A DNA stretch of 61,198 nt. It comes from an uncultured Bacteroidales bacterium. Its GTDB lineage: Bacteria; Bacteroidota; Bacteroidia; Bacteroidales; Muribaculaceae. Shown in pieces: positions 17,223 through 27,000 of the stretch. The notes below the pieces were generated by a model. The model ran no database searches, had not been told where the DNA came from, and was given only the letters and a program-made list of their open reading frames with translations. The translations under genes were made by a program, and so were the position numbers. Position 1 is the first letter of the stretch; each line of letters starts with the position of its first letter. The stretch is from NCBI GenBank assembly GCA_902762385.1, contig CACWNQ010000014.1, positions 1 to 61,198 on the forward strand. The letters run 5' to 3'.

Positions 17223-20087
17223 ATGAACCAATCTTCCACCCCACTATGGTTAGACCTAAAAACAAATTACATAGATGATAATTTTGAAAAATTAGTTGAG
17301 TATCTGCGCTCTACTGCCGACAAGAGCGACAGTCTATACAAAGAAACTCTAAAACTACTAGAGAAACGAATAGAAGAACTTATTGACATAGAGAGTAGTA
17401 AAAGACTCTATGACGAGCCTGCAACACATGAAGAAACCATCTTCAATATAAAATTGCTGGTTGTGTATCTACTCACAATAAGGGATGATGCTAAATTTCA
17501 GATCGAGGCATTTATAGCCTTGATGGAACAGCTCATGCACATCACTCCACGCAGATCGCAAGAACTACTCAATAAAATATCAGAATGTCTGCGTCACGCA
17601 TCAATTGATGAATTGGGATTTGGTTGGTATGAATATGACAATTATTTAGGGAAGGAAGTATTTGCGATGAATGTGTGTCAAAACGTGAAATTTGGGAAAG
17701 AACGAGCCTTGAGACAATATGCCAATCAAGGAACACTTCTCATTAATAATGACAACATCTTCATTTCCAGTCAAAACATTGCGAAAACTGAGAAATTAGC
17801 AACTTCACCCTCAATATCGATCGAGGCCGACACAGGCATTCATGTGATCACCTCGCAAGCCGACAAACTGAAGGCAACCAACGAAAGCAACATTCTTGAG
17901 ATTGAGACTTTTGCACGCAATTTTGTTCGCGAACAACAACAGTGTGAGCAGTCAACACCCGAAGAAATGCCTCTTAAGCGCTACTCAGCTGGCGACGAAG
18001 CACTTGTAAAGGTTATATCCAAATTCAACGATGAAATTCACGTTTCCACCATCGATACCCACTATGAAAAGGTATCGGGCGAGATAACCTTTGAGAGCGA
18101 CCGAGACAACATCATGTTTTACCAGCACAGCGACATCTACAAGTTCTTGCGTGTGGGCGATATCATCAAAGCCACTGTGATCGATACCAATCCTGGGGAA
18201 TTTGGCATCGAGGATCAGTTTAAAGACTATATCATGTCAGAGTTTATCGAAATCATAGGTTATGGCGAGACCATGGCAAAATGTCTATTTAAAACCAAGT
18301 CGCAAGTTTGGTTTACTGAAGATGGTCTGCCATTATTCACACGCACCAGTGATTACTATGACAAGGAAGATGTAGCTGTACTCAAAGTCACCAACATCTA
18401 TGGCTCTGACGACAATCGTTATGGCAAGATAGAGTCGGAAATAATTGAAAGTGTGGAAGATGACTTCGACATCAGGGAAGCACAACGACAGCGCTTCAGA
18501 GCCTTTGTTGAGTCGTTTAAGAGTGATAACAGCGACACTGAAAACGAGAGCGAAACCATAACACATGAGGCATTGAGTGGAACTGTTGTCAAGCTTCTTG
18601 TTCGTTATCTCTTCCACCACCAGAAGGGATTGCTTAAGCCATCACGCCGCTACAAGGTGCTTGCTCAGGCACTCTTCCTTGCCACACTCATTGAAGACAA
18701 TGACACCGCGGCTTATATCGACTTTGCCAAGAACTATTTGCGGGCATTGGTGGCATTTGTTAATAACGACGAAATTGTAGGCCTCATGACGTCAAGTGAT
18801 GACAAGTTTGCAAGTGCCGAATCTACCCGCAAACGCATTGCTATTGTCGAAATTCTCAAAGAATATGGTCGCAAAGACAAATCACAGCTTCTCAATGACA
18901 CCATCAATAGTGAGAATGTCACACTTGCGCGCATTGCACAACTCATACAGTCGTCGAATCGCATGCAGGGCATTCTCTCGAGTGCTGCGCTCAACGTCAT
19001 CAAACACGAAATCATAAAGTTGCTGTCGATTGAGAATGAGAACGAAACCGACCTCGAGGCCGATAGTGGCACCTTCATAGGCATGGAGTCTTCGACCATA
19101 GAGTTCAAGACATCAATAGTTTTTGTGCCGGGAGAAACCAACACTGCCAACCTAATTAAGCAGGGCAAGAACGTTATGCGTGGCGTGTGCGCATTTCTTA
19201 ACTCTACCACAGGAGGCAATCTATACATTGGTGTCAACGACCAGGGTTATGTGTCGGGCATTGAGAATGATATGAAATATCTCAACTGCAAATCCATCGA
19301 CTCCTACAAGCGATACATACAAGACAATCTCATCATTCCCTACTTGGGGCTAGATGCAGCCACCTATGTGAAGATTGAACCACTGCACGATAATCGAGTG
19401 GTAGTACTTCATGTGGAGCCACACCCCTATCAGGTTGTGGAACTCGACAATAAAGCCTACATAAGAGTCAACAGTGAATCGCGACCCATGGATGAAAGCA
19501 CACGGCATGAGATGCTGGCGCTGAAAATGAGCAAACAAAAAGAAAAGGCCGCCAACGTGTCGCTGCTGCAAAGGGCATGCCAGCAAAAGAAATGTGTAAT
19601 ACTGCACCGTTATGAATCGTCGAACAGCGGCAAGATTGCCGATCGCAAAGTTGAACCCTACAAGGTTCTTGTTCATGATAATATGCTCATGGCCTTTGAC
19701 CATGATAAGCGTGACTGCCGCATTTTCAGCCTAAGCCGAATTGACTATGTCGAATTGCTCGATGAGAGTTGGGGCAACACAGCCCTGCATCAAGACATTG
19801 AGGTCGACTCGTTCCATCTGTCGGGGAAAAAACCAATTACTATTTCGCTGCAACTCGACATGCTGGCTCGCAACCTGCTTATCGAGGAATATCCACGCAC
19901 TCACGAGTGCATAAAGCGCAACGCCACCGACAACAATGTGTGGTACTACAACGACACAGTGCGAAACATAGTGGGAATCGGGCGATTCTACATGGGACTT
20001 GCTAACCATATAAAAATTATTGATGCACCAGAACTGGAGGAGTTTGCTAAACAACAACTTAAGAATTTTCCCATCAACTTGCAATAA
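17223..20087 (+). CDS. AlbA_2/Schlafen-domain and WYL-domain protein
   Basis: 954 residues, no signal peptide. Order of regions: helical N-terminus (about 1-150); a strand-rich part; an S1/OB-like stretch (about 256-335, ALVKVISKFNDEIHVSTI and LRVGDIIKATVIDTNPGE); a helical spacer (about 450-610); an AlbA_2/Schlafen domain (about 615-760: STIEFKTSIVF, GVCAFLNSTTGGNLYIGVND, YIRVNSESRPM); then a WYL domain (about 788-850: VILHRYESS, RKVEPYKVLVHDNML, CRIFSLSRIDYVELLDE) and a WCX-like C-terminal extension ending with IGRFYMGLANHIKIIDAPEL. AlbA_2 domains bind or cut nucleic acid; WYL domains sense ligands and regulate, often in defence islands. The 5' end is more AT-rich than its neighbours. Domain calls are by eye. 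Confidence 0.85.
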   Translation: MNQSSTPLWLDLKTNYIDDNFEKLVEYLRSTADKSDSLYKETLKLLEKRIEELIDIESSKRLYDEPATHEETIFNIKLLVVYLLTIRDDAKFQIEAFIALMEQLMHITPRRSQELLNKISECLRHASIDELGFGWYEYDNYLGKEVFAMNVCQNVKFGKERALRQYANQGTLLINNDNIFISSQNIAKTEKLATSPSISIEADTGIHVITSQADKLKATNESNILEIETFARNFVREQQQCEQSTPEEMPLKRYSAGDEALVKVISKFNDEIHVSTIDTHYEKVSGEITFESDRDNIMFYQHSDIYKFLRVGDIIKATVIDTNPGEFGIEDQFKDYIMSEFIEIIGYGETMAKCLFKTKSQVWFTEDGLPLFTRTSDYYDKEDVAVLKVTNIYGSDDNRYGKIESEIIESVEDDFDIREAQRQRFRAFVESFKSDNSDTENESETITHEALSGTVVKLLVRYLFHHQKGLLKPSRRYKVLAQALFLATLIEDNDTAAYIDFAKNYLRALVAFVNNDEIVGLMTSSDDKFASAESTRKRIAIVEILKEYGRKDKSQLLNDTINSENVTLARIAQLIQSSNRMQGILSSAALNVIKHEIIKLLSIENENETDLEADSGTFIGMESSTIEFKTSIVFVPGETNTANLIKQGKNVMRGVCAFLNSTTGGNLYIGVNDQGYVSGIENDMKYLNCKSIDSYKRYIQDNLIIPYLGLDAATYVKIEPLHDNRVVVLHVEPHPYQVVELDNKAYIRVNSESRPMDESTRHEMLALKMSKQKEKAANVSLLQRACQQKKCVILHRYESSNSGKIADRKVEPYKVLVHDNMLMAFDHDKRDCRIFSLSRIDYVELLDESWGNTALHQDIEVDSFHLSGKKPITISLQLDMLARNLLIEEYPRTHECIKRNATDNNVWYYNDTVRNIVGIGRFYMGLANHIKIIDAPELEEFAKQQLKNFPINLQ

Positions 20088-20109
20088 AACCACTGTCAAT
20101 AACAAAAAA

Positions 20110-20142
20110 ATGAGCTAATAGGGTCAATCCTTATTAGCTCAT
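20110..20142. terminator. Hairpin after the AlbA_2-WYL gene
   Basis: ATGAGCTAATA (20110-20120) pairs with TATTAGCTCAT (20132-20142), extended by GG/CC with one bulged T. It lies 23 bases after the stop. The plus-strand tail is only mildly T-rich; an A-tract precedes it. Confidence 0.6.
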
Positions 20143-20211
20143 ATGTCTTTGACGGTTCTTAGGCATGATTTAATCCCCCTCGAAAGCGGCATTAGTGTTT
20201 TTTTAAACTTT

Positions 20212-20246
20212 TTTGATAGTATAGTTTAAGTTATTTACTAACTTTG
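20212..20246 (+). promoter_or_regulatory. Promoter of the PBP1A gene (TTTG-N23-TAACTTTG)
   Basis: TTTG at 20212-20215 and TAACTTTG at 20239-20246. The spacing (23) is slightly long. Transcription from here favours the ATG at 20291 over the one at 20261. Confidence 0.6.
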
Positions 20247-20290
20247 CAGTTTGATTATAAATGATATTTAATTATTTAAATACAGCTGCA

Positions 20291-22825
20291 ATGGCACGAC
20301 ACCGAAGAAATCAAGGCCGAATAGCCGACCTATGGCACTCACTAGTGGGTCGCTACAAGCGCTTTAACGCTTGGTATAAGGGCCTCTATGCAGGCAAGCC
20401 GTGGTATAAAAAGGCTTTTTATGCCATGTGCACAACCCTTGTCACCTTCTTGCTGCTGCTTGTGGCAGTGAACATAAATTTCCTGTGGCTCTTTGGCAAG
20501 TCGCCGTCACTTTATGAGATAATGGAGCCGCGCCCCTATAACGCGTCAATCATCTTTAGCGCCGACGGGAAGCAGATAGGTAAGTACTACAAGGAAAATC
20601 GCACCCCAGTTAAGTATGAGCAGGTCGACTCCATGTTCTACCGCCTGCTCATCGACACCGAAGATGAACGATTCTATAATCACTGGGGCATCGACTTCCA
20701 CGGAATGGCAGGTGCTGCTAAAGATTTCATCGTTCACCGCAAGGCCCGTGGCGCATCGACCATCACACAACAGCTGGTGAAGAACATGTTCAAGATGCGC
20801 ACTCGCGAGTACACTGGGGGACTGTTGTGCTATATTCCTGGCGTCAAGATGATCATCATGAAGATGAAGGAGTGGATTCTTGCAACCGAGATTGAGGCAT
20901 TCTATGACAAGGAAAGAATCCTCGAAATGTATGCCAACACCGTCGACTTCGGCAACCAGGCATTCGGCATCAAAACTGCTGCAAAAACCTATTTCGACAC
21001 TACTCCCGACAAACTCAAGATTGAACAAAGCGCCATGCTCGTGGGAATCTTGAAAGGAACATCGGTGTACAATCCACTCAAGAATCCCAAGCGATGCCTC
21101 GAGCGCCGTAACACAGTACTCAACAACGCTCTAGAACACGACGACATCACCCAAGAGCAATATGACCAGTTATCGAAACTGAACCTTGACCTGAATTACA
21201 CACCCGAAACCGAGATGGATTCGCAGTGCCCCTACTTCCGCATGGCGGTGGTGGAGGAGATGCGTAACTGGTGCGAGGACAACGATGTCGACTTCTATCG
21301 CGACGGCCTTGAAATCCATACATCAATCGACACACGCATGCAACATTGTGCCGAGCAGGCTGTAAAGGAACAGATGCGAGTGGTTCAGCAGAACTTCGAC
21401 CACGAATGGGGCGACAAGCCATGCTGGGTCGATACCGACGGAAAAGTCATAGACGGTTTTGTCGAGGAGAAAGCCGAGCGCAGCGACATCTACAAGCAAC
21501 TCATGGCTCGCTTCAATGAGAATCTTGACTCGGTTGAGTACTACATGAACAAGAAACACAGCACAAAACTCTTTGACTATAACGGCGGTCATTATGCCGA
21601 CATGAGCCCTCTCGACTCTATAAAGTACATGCTTCACAAAATGCATTGCGGATTCATAGCCATCGACCCCATTACCGGTGAGGTTAAAGCGTGGGTGGGC
21701 GACGTTGACTACAAGACTTGGCAATATGACAACGTGAGAGCACAACACCAGCCTGGAAGCACATTCAAACTCTTTGTCTACAGTGCAGCCATCAGAGACG
21801 GCAAGCGCCCATGCGACACCTATATGGACTCGCCACTGAGCGCGCCACTGATGGATCGCGATGCTAGCACGGGAGGCACAAAAATGTGGCAACCCAGCAA
21901 CGCCAACGGGCGATTCTCTAACCAAAACTTGACCATGCGCGCAGCACTGGCACGCAGCAACAACATTATCGCAGTAAAAGTAGGAACCGAAGTGGGCATC
22001 AACAAGGTGATGCAAGCGGCCTATGACATGGGCATCAAATCTGCTCTTGAAGAGACCCCATCGCTGTGCCTAGGTTCGAGCGACGTTAACTTGCTTGAGC
22101 TAGTAAACGCCTATGGCACCGTAGTCAACGATGGACAACCCAAGCAGCCAGTGCTCGTGACACGCATCTATCGCACTAACAAACACGGCGAGAAAGAAGA
22201 AATCTATAACAGCAAGGCCCTTAATGACCCAAGCCGTGCCCTATCGCACAACCAAGCCTACACCATGCGTAGAATGCTCGAAGCAGTGTGCACCGATGCC
22301 GGTGGCACTGGAGCGGCACTCAACGACTATGTGAGCAACGTGGGAATTGGAGGCAAAACAGGAACAAGCAACAACTACACCGATGCCTGGTTTGTGGCTA
22401 TCACGCCACGACTCGTGTGTGGAGCATGGGTGGGCGGCCAGTATCGCCAGATTCACTTCCGTTCGGCACAAGGCCAGGGGAGCCGGGCGGCACTGCCCAT
22501 AGTGGGCTCGTTCTTGAGAAAAGTACTCTCTAACAGGGCATTTAACTACCTGCACAAGGAATTCCCCGTTGACCATGAACTCGACCGAGTGATAATGGCT
22601 TGCAGCAACAGCGCCTCGGGTGACGAGAACAACGGCGCCTACCAACCCTACAACGACAGTATCACTCCACAAAACTCGGCCGATGGCAGCTATGATAGCA
22701 CATTCTACATACGCAACAAAGTGCGCGACGACATAGGTTCAGGAAAAAAATCAGAGGCCCTTGAAGCCGAAGATGAAGTTCCAAACATCGATGCCGCTAC
22801 CGAGGACAACGAATTCTTCAACTAA
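20291..22825 (+). CDS. mrcA: Penicillin-binding protein 1A (class A, bifunctional)
   Basis: About 844 residues from the chosen ATG at 20291 (MARHRRNQGRIAD); the upstream ATG at 20261 is only about 15 bases past the promoter. A cytoplasmic tail and one transmembrane helix (about 50-70) precede the GT51 glycosyltransferase domain with its catalytic Glu in DTEDERFYNHWGIDF (about residue 124) and GASTITQQLVKN. The transpeptidase domain has the SxxK motif in QPGSTFKLFVY (about 489), a RSNN segment for SxN, and GGKTGTSNNYTDAW (KTG, about 688). It polymerises and cross-links peptidoglycan in the periplasm. The C-terminal tail is Asp/Glu/Ser-rich and probably disordered. Confidence 0.95.
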   Translation: MARHRRNQGRIADLWHSLVGRYKRFNAWYKGLYAGKPWYKKAFYAMCTTLVTFLLLLVAVNINFLWLFGKSPSLYEIMEPRPYNASIIFSADGKQIGKYYKENRTPVKYEQVDSMFYRLLIDTEDERFYNHWGIDFHGMAGAAKDFIVHRKARGASTITQQLVKNMFKMRTREYTGGLLCYIPGVKMIIMKMKEWILATEIEAFYDKERILEMYANTVDFGNQAFGIKTAAKTYFDTTPDKLKIEQSAMLVGILKGTSVYNPLKNPKRCLERRNTVLNNALEHDDITQEQYDQLSKLNLDLNYTPETEMDSQCPYFRMAVVEEMRNWCEDNDVDFYRDGLEIHTSIDTRMQHCAEQAVKEQMRVVQQNFDHEWGDKPCWVDTDGKVIDGFVEEKAERSDIYKQLMARFNENLDSVEYYMNKKHSTKLFDYNGGHYADMSPLDSIKYMLHKMHCGFIAIDPITGEVKAWVGDVDYKTWQYDNVRAQHQPGSTFKLFVYSAAIRDGKRPCDTYMDSPLSAPLMDRDASTGGTKMWQPSNANGRFSNQNLTMRAALARSNNIIAVKVGTEVGINKVMQAAYDMGIKSALEETPSLCLGSSDVNLLELVNAYGTVVNDGQPKQPVLVTRIYRTNKHGEKEEIYNSKALNDPSRALSHNQAYTMRRMLEAVCTDAGGTGAALNDYVSNVGIGGKTGTSNNYTDAWFVAITPRLVCGAWVGGQYRQIHFRSAQGQGSRAALPIVGSFLRKVLSNRAFNYLHKEFPVDHELDRVIMACSNSASGDENNGAYQPYNDSITPQNSADGSYDSTFYIRNKVRDDIGSGKKSEALEAEDEVPNIDAATEDNEFFN

Positions 22826-22870
22826 CATTTTTTGAAATCATTATAACTGCTAAAATAAACAACGACTATT

Positions 22871-24463
22871 ATGACTTACAAATATGATTATCTGATAATT
22901 GGCTCAGGTGTAGCAGGCATGAGTTTCGCCCTTAAAGTGGCTGGAACTGGCAAGGTTGCGCTCGTGTGCAAGAGCTCACTCGAAGAGGCCAATACCGACC
23001 TAGCTCAAGGTGGAGTGGCAAGTGTCACCAATCTTGAGGTCGACAACTTTGAGAAGCACATTCACGACACCATGGTGGCAGGCGACTGGCTCAGCAACCC
23101 CAAGGCCGTGGAACAAGTGGTAACCAACGCTCCCGAACAAATCAAAGCCCTCATCGACTGGGGAGTAGACTTCGACAAGAACGAGAAAGGCGACTTTGAC
23201 CTGCATCGTGAGGGCGGACACAGCGAGTTTCGCATTCTGCACCATGCCGACAACACAGGCCACGAAATCCAGGAATCGCTAATCGAGGCCGTGAAGGCGC
23301 ATGACAACATCGACATCTTCGACAATCACTTCGCCATCGAGATTCTCACTCAGCACCACTTGGGCAAAATTGTAACTCGACGAACAAAAGACATACAATG
23401 CTATGGCGCCTATGTTCTCAATCAAGAGACTGGCAAGGTCGACACCTTCTTGTCGCGACTTACGCTCATGGCAACTGGTGGCTGTGGCGCAGTTTACCAC
23501 ACCACCACCAATCCCCTGATTGCCACAGGCGACGGCATTGCCATGGTGTATCGTGCCAAGGGCACCGTGCAAGACATGGAGTTCATCCAGTTCCACCCAA
23601 CAGCCCTGTATCATCCTGGCGACCGCCCAGCCTTCCTTATCACCGAGGCAATGCGCGGCTATGGCGGCGTGTTGCGCAACCTTGCCGGTGAGGAGTTTAT
23701 GCACAAGTATGACCCACGCCTGTCGCTTGCTCCACGCGACGTGGTGGCACGCGCCATCGACAGCGAGATGAAGCAGCGTGGTGAGGACCATGTGTTCCTC
23801 GACGTCACCCACAAAGATCCTGAGGAGACCAAGCATCACTTCCCCAACATCTTCAAGCACTGTCTTGACATAGGCATCGATATCACCAAGGACTACATTC
23901 CTGTGGTGCCTGCTGCCCACTACCTTTGCGGCGGCATCAAGGTCGACCTGAATGCCTGCTCATCGATTGAGCGACTCTATGCCGTGGGTGAGTGCTCATG
24001 CACCGGTCTGCACGGTGGCAACCGCTTGGCAAGCAACTCCCTTATCGAGGCCGTGGTATATGCCGATGCTGCAGCCAAGCACGCCATCGCATGCCACAAC
24101 CACTACGATTACCGCACCGACATCCCCGCTTGGGATGACAAGGGCACACAGCATCCCGAGGAGATGGTGCTCATCAGTCAGAGCGAGAAAGAAGTGGGCG
24201 AAATCATGAGTGCCTATGTGGGCATTGTGCGCAGCAATCTGCGTCTCGACCGTGCCTGGAACCGACTCGACATCCTGTATGAGGAGACCGAAAAACTCTT
24301 CAAGGAGAGCACTGTGAGCCGACGCATATGCGAGTTGCGCAACATCATCAACGTGGGTTATCTAATCATGCGCCAAGCCAAGGAGCGCAAGGAGTCGCGC
24401 GGACTTCACTACACCGTCGACTATCCTCCAAAACCAAAAAACGAGGACGACTTTAAGCTTTAA
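22871..24463 (+). CDS. nadB: L-aspartate oxidase
   Basis: 530 residues, typical. It oxidises L-aspartate to iminoaspartate using FAD for NAD synthesis. FAD-binding GSGVAGMS sits at the N-terminus, followed by NTDLAQGGVASV, HREGGHSEFRILHHAD (substrate and FAD region), EFIQFHPTALYHPGD, and near the C-terminus YAVGECSCTGLHGGNRLASN and SLIEAVVYA. These blocks, and the helical C-terminal domain, favour NadB over succinate dehydrogenase flavoprotein. nadA and nadC are not adjacent. It follows the PBP1A gene by 45 bases. Confidence 0.95.
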   Translation: MTYKYDYLIIGSGVAGMSFALKVAGTGKVALVCKSSLEEANTDLAQGGVASVTNLEVDNFEKHIHDTMVAGDWLSNPKAVEQVVTNAPEQIKALIDWGVDFDKNEKGDFDLHREGGHSEFRILHHADNTGHEIQESLIEAVKAHDNIDIFDNHFAIEILTQHHLGKIVTRRTKDIQCYGAYVLNQETGKVDTFLSRLTLMATGGCGAVYHTTTNPLIATGDGIAMVYRAKGTVQDMEFIQFHPTALYHPGDRPAFLITEAMRGYGGVLRNLAGEEFMHKYDPRLSLAPRDVVARAIDSEMKQRGEDHVFLDVTHKDPEETKHHFPNIFKHCLDIGIDITKDYIPVVPAAHYLCGGIKVDLNACSSIERLYAVGECSCTGLHGGNRLASNSLIEAVVYADAAAKHAIACHNHYDYRTDIPAWDDKGTQHPEEMVLISQSEKEVGEIMSAYVGIVRSNLRLDRAWNRLDILYEETEKLFKESTVSRRICELRNIINVGYLIMRQAKERKESRGLHYTVDYPPKPKNEDDFKL

Positions 24464-24502
24464 AGCCCATTTGCATCGTTCACAAAATAGAAACTTAAAC
24501 AC

Positions 24503-25474
24503 ATGCGACTAAAGTTTTTTCTTTATTTTACAGCAATCATCGCTCTTGTGGGTTGCAAAGCACAAAAGCAAGCCAGCGATAGCAACTCGGCTAGCGATAG
24601 CGCCACTGCAACAGCAGTTGTCGACTTCGATGGTAACAATGCCTATAATCTTGTGAAGGTACAATGCGATTTTGGCCCCAGGGTGCCAGGCACTCCTGCC
24701 CATAGCAAGTGTGCCGAGTGGCTTGAGCAGCAGTTGCGCGACTATTGCGACAGCACAATAGTGCAAGAAGCACAAGTCACCACCTTTGATGGCAAGACGC
24801 TCAACATCAAGAACCTGATAGGTAGCATTAACCCCGATGCCGACAACCGAATCCTGCTGCTGGCACACTGGGACTGCCGCCCATGGGCCGACAATGACCC
24901 CGACCCGGCAAAACACAAAGAACCTGTGATGGGCGCCAACGATGCAGCCAGCGGTGTGGCAGTGCTGCTCGAACTGGCGAGAGTCATGAACAATAAAAAA
25001 CCTACCGTGGGCGTCGACATTCTGCTCACCGATGCCGAAGACTGGGGAACCAACAACGTGGAAGAATCGTGGGCACTGGGCACTCAGTATTGGGCCAAGC
25101 ATCCACATGTCGAGGGCTACTCGCCACGCTTTGGCATTCTGCTCGACATGGTGGGAGCCAAGGGCGCCAAGTTCAGCAAGGAAATACAGTCGATGCAGTA
25201 TGCTCCCAGTGTGGTCAACGAGGTGTGGGACATGGCTCAGCAAAGCGGCTACGGCTCCTACTTCGACAACAACGCTGGTGGTGCTATTACCGACGACCAC
25301 ATCGTGGTTAACCAAATGGGCATTAAGTGCATCGACATCATCGACATGCGACAAGATGGCAACACCGGCTTCTTTGACGGGTGGCACACAACAAGCGACA
25401 CTCTCGACAAGATTGACCCCACCGTACTCAAAGTAGTGGGGCAGACAATCGCCAACGTCATCTACAGTTACTAA
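24503..25474 (+). CDS. M28-family lipoprotein, glutaminyl-peptide cyclotransferase-like
   Basis: 323 residues. A lipoprotein signal ends at IIALVGC (Cys at residue 18). The Zn-peptidase fold shows LLLAHWDCRPWADND, GANDAASGVAVLLEL (Zn-binding Asp), LTDAEDWG (acidic ligand) and a late GWHTTSDTLDKID with a His ligand. The Trp/Asp-rich AHWDCRPWA segment is typical of the glutaminyl-cyclase-like branch of M28, which converts N-terminal Gln to pyroglutamate. It probably acts in the periplasm or on the outer membrane. A long antisense frame across this gene is a shadow. The gene could share a transcript with nadB (39-base gap). Confidence 0.9.
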   Translation: MRLKFFLYFTAIIALVGCKAQKQASDSNSASDSATATAVVDFDGNNAYNLVKVQCDFGPRVPGTPAHSKCAEWLEQQLRDYCDSTIVQEAQVTTFDGKTLNIKNLIGSINPDADNRILLLAHWDCRPWADNDPDPAKHKEPVMGANDAASGVAVLLELARVMNNKKPTVGVDILLTDAEDWGTNNVEESWALGTQYWAKHPHVEGYSPRFGILLDMVGAKGAKFSKEIQSMQYAPSVVNEVWDMAQQSGYGSYFDNNAGGAITDDHIVVNQMGIKCIDIIDMRQDGNTGFFDGWHTTSDTLDKIDPTVLKVVGQTIANVIYSY

Positions 25475-25493
25475 CCCGAAATCAAAATAATAA

Positions 25494-26927
25494 TTGACTA
25501 CCATCGGCACAAAGGGCGCGCGTTCATCTAAGTTTTTGAAAGACTTAGGCATCTATGCCATCGGAAATCTGGGATCGAAGATCATCACATTTGCGATGGT
25601 ACCGCTCTACACGTTCTTCGTGAAAGACAGAGGCGACTTTGGCTATTACGACCTATGCCTTACAGTCATTTTCTTAATAATTCCTTTTGCCACACTGCAA
25701 TTGCGTGACGGCGCCTTCCGTTTCTTGCTAGAGACCAACGACCGTGACAACCGCAACCGCATCATCACGTTTGTCTACCGCTGCCTTATAACCAGCGTTG
25801 TTGTGTCACTCATTGCTACATTGTTGCTCACAATGTTCACAAGCATCGACTATGTGTGGTACTGCCTGCTACTGCTCATAGCAATGTCGTTCTTCGAGGT
25901 CATTACCCAAGTTGCACGAGGACTAGGCAAGAATAAAGACTTTGTGGCTGCTGGCATCATCTCGTCGCTGGGAATTGGAGTGTTTAGCATCATCTTCGTG
26001 GCACTGATGAACATGAGCATCACAGGCATTTTCATTGCCAACATACTAGCCCGATTTGCAGCACTTATCTATCTGGAAGCCAGGCTCAAAATCATTGCAA
26101 CCTACTTTAAGTTCAACCTCTCACTCGGGCAGGTGGGTCACGACATTCTCAAGTATTCACTGCCACTGTTGCCCGGAGCATTATGCTGGTGGCTCACAGG
26201 TAGTAGCGACCGCTGGTTTATCAAATATTTTCTAGGTCTTGAGGTAAATGGCATATATGCTGTCGCATTCCGCTTCAACGGTATCATTCTCACTCTTGCC
26301 ACCATCTTCTATCAGGCTTGGCAAGAGACAGCGATATTGCAATATAACAGTCCCGACCGTGACAAGTTCTTCTCAAAGATGTTCAACACCTACATTGGGG
26401 TGCTGGCAATCCTGCTTACGGCTTACACTTTCACGCTCAAGATGTTCTACCCTATCATTGTGGATGCTAACTATCAAGAGAGCGTCAACTATCTGTACTT
26501 GATGGGCATTTCGTCGGTGCTTTTCTCCCTGTCGGCGTTCTTCGACATAGGTTATCAGTGCGCGAAAGACACTTCTCGTACACTACCGGCAATTTTCCTG
26601 GCTGCAATAGTCAATATTGTTTTCAACTTGCTTCTTGTAAAGTACATTGGTGTTTATGGCGCCATTGCCACTTCCATAATCACCTATCTGGTGCTCTTCA
26701 TCTACCGACTTCATGACATGAAGCGCTACTTTAAATTATCATTTTACCCACGCACCATCACGGCCTCGCTCATTATTCCACTTGGAGCAATTCCATTCCA
26801 CTGCCTCAACCACTGGTGGTGGTTACTGGCCTATATGGTGGTAGCTTGCGTTGTAGCACTAATGGCAATACCCAAGGAGACGCGCGACGAACTCTGGCTC
26901 AAGTTCTCCCAAAAAATACCTTCTTGA
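25494..26927 (+). CDS. Polysaccharide flippase (Wzx/MOP-type)
   Basis: 477 residues with about 12-14 transmembrane helices throughout, the Polysacc_synt pattern with GNLGSKIITFAMVPLYTFFV near the N-terminus, YSLPLLPGALCWWLTGSSD in the middle and GVYGAIATSIITYLVL late. It would flip undecaprenyl-linked repeat units across the inner membrane. The start codon is TTG at 25494: an in-frame TAA lies immediately before it and the next ATG would remove the first helix. It opens the exopolysaccharide locus, 73 bases before the wza-like gene. Confidence 0.88.
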   Translation: MTTIGTKGARSSKFLKDLGIYAIGNLGSKIITFAMVPLYTFFVKDRGDFGYYDLCLTVIFLIIPFATLQLRDGAFRFLLETNDRDNRNRIITFVYRCLITSVVVSLIATLLLTMFTSIDYVWYCLLLLIAMSFFEVITQVARGLGKNKDFVAAGIISSLGIGVFSIIFVALMNMSITGIFIANILARFAALIYLEARLKIIATYFKFNLSLGQVGHDILKYSLPLLPGALCWWLTGSSDRWFIKYFLGLEVNGIYAVAFRFNGIILTLATIFYQAWQETAILQYNSPDRDKFFSKMFNTYIGVLAILLTAYTFTLKMFYPIIVDANYQESVNYLYLMGISSVLFSLSAFFDIGYQCAKDTSRTLPAIFLAAIVNIVFNLLLVKYIGVYGAIATSIITYLVLFIYRLHDMKRYFKLSFYPRTITASLIIPLGAIPFHCLNHWWWLLAYMVVACVVALMAIPKETRDELWLKFSQKIPS

Positions 26928-27000
26928 AAACAATAATGGGCGCAAAAAAACGTTAAAAATTAATATACCCGATATATAATAATATTATTATTGAAACAAC

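Noticed and set aside
24509-25552. 347-codon open frame on the minus strand
   Set aside because: It is antisense to the M28-like lipoprotein gene, whose signal peptide and Zn-ligand motifs are clear; the antisense protein has no recognisable features.
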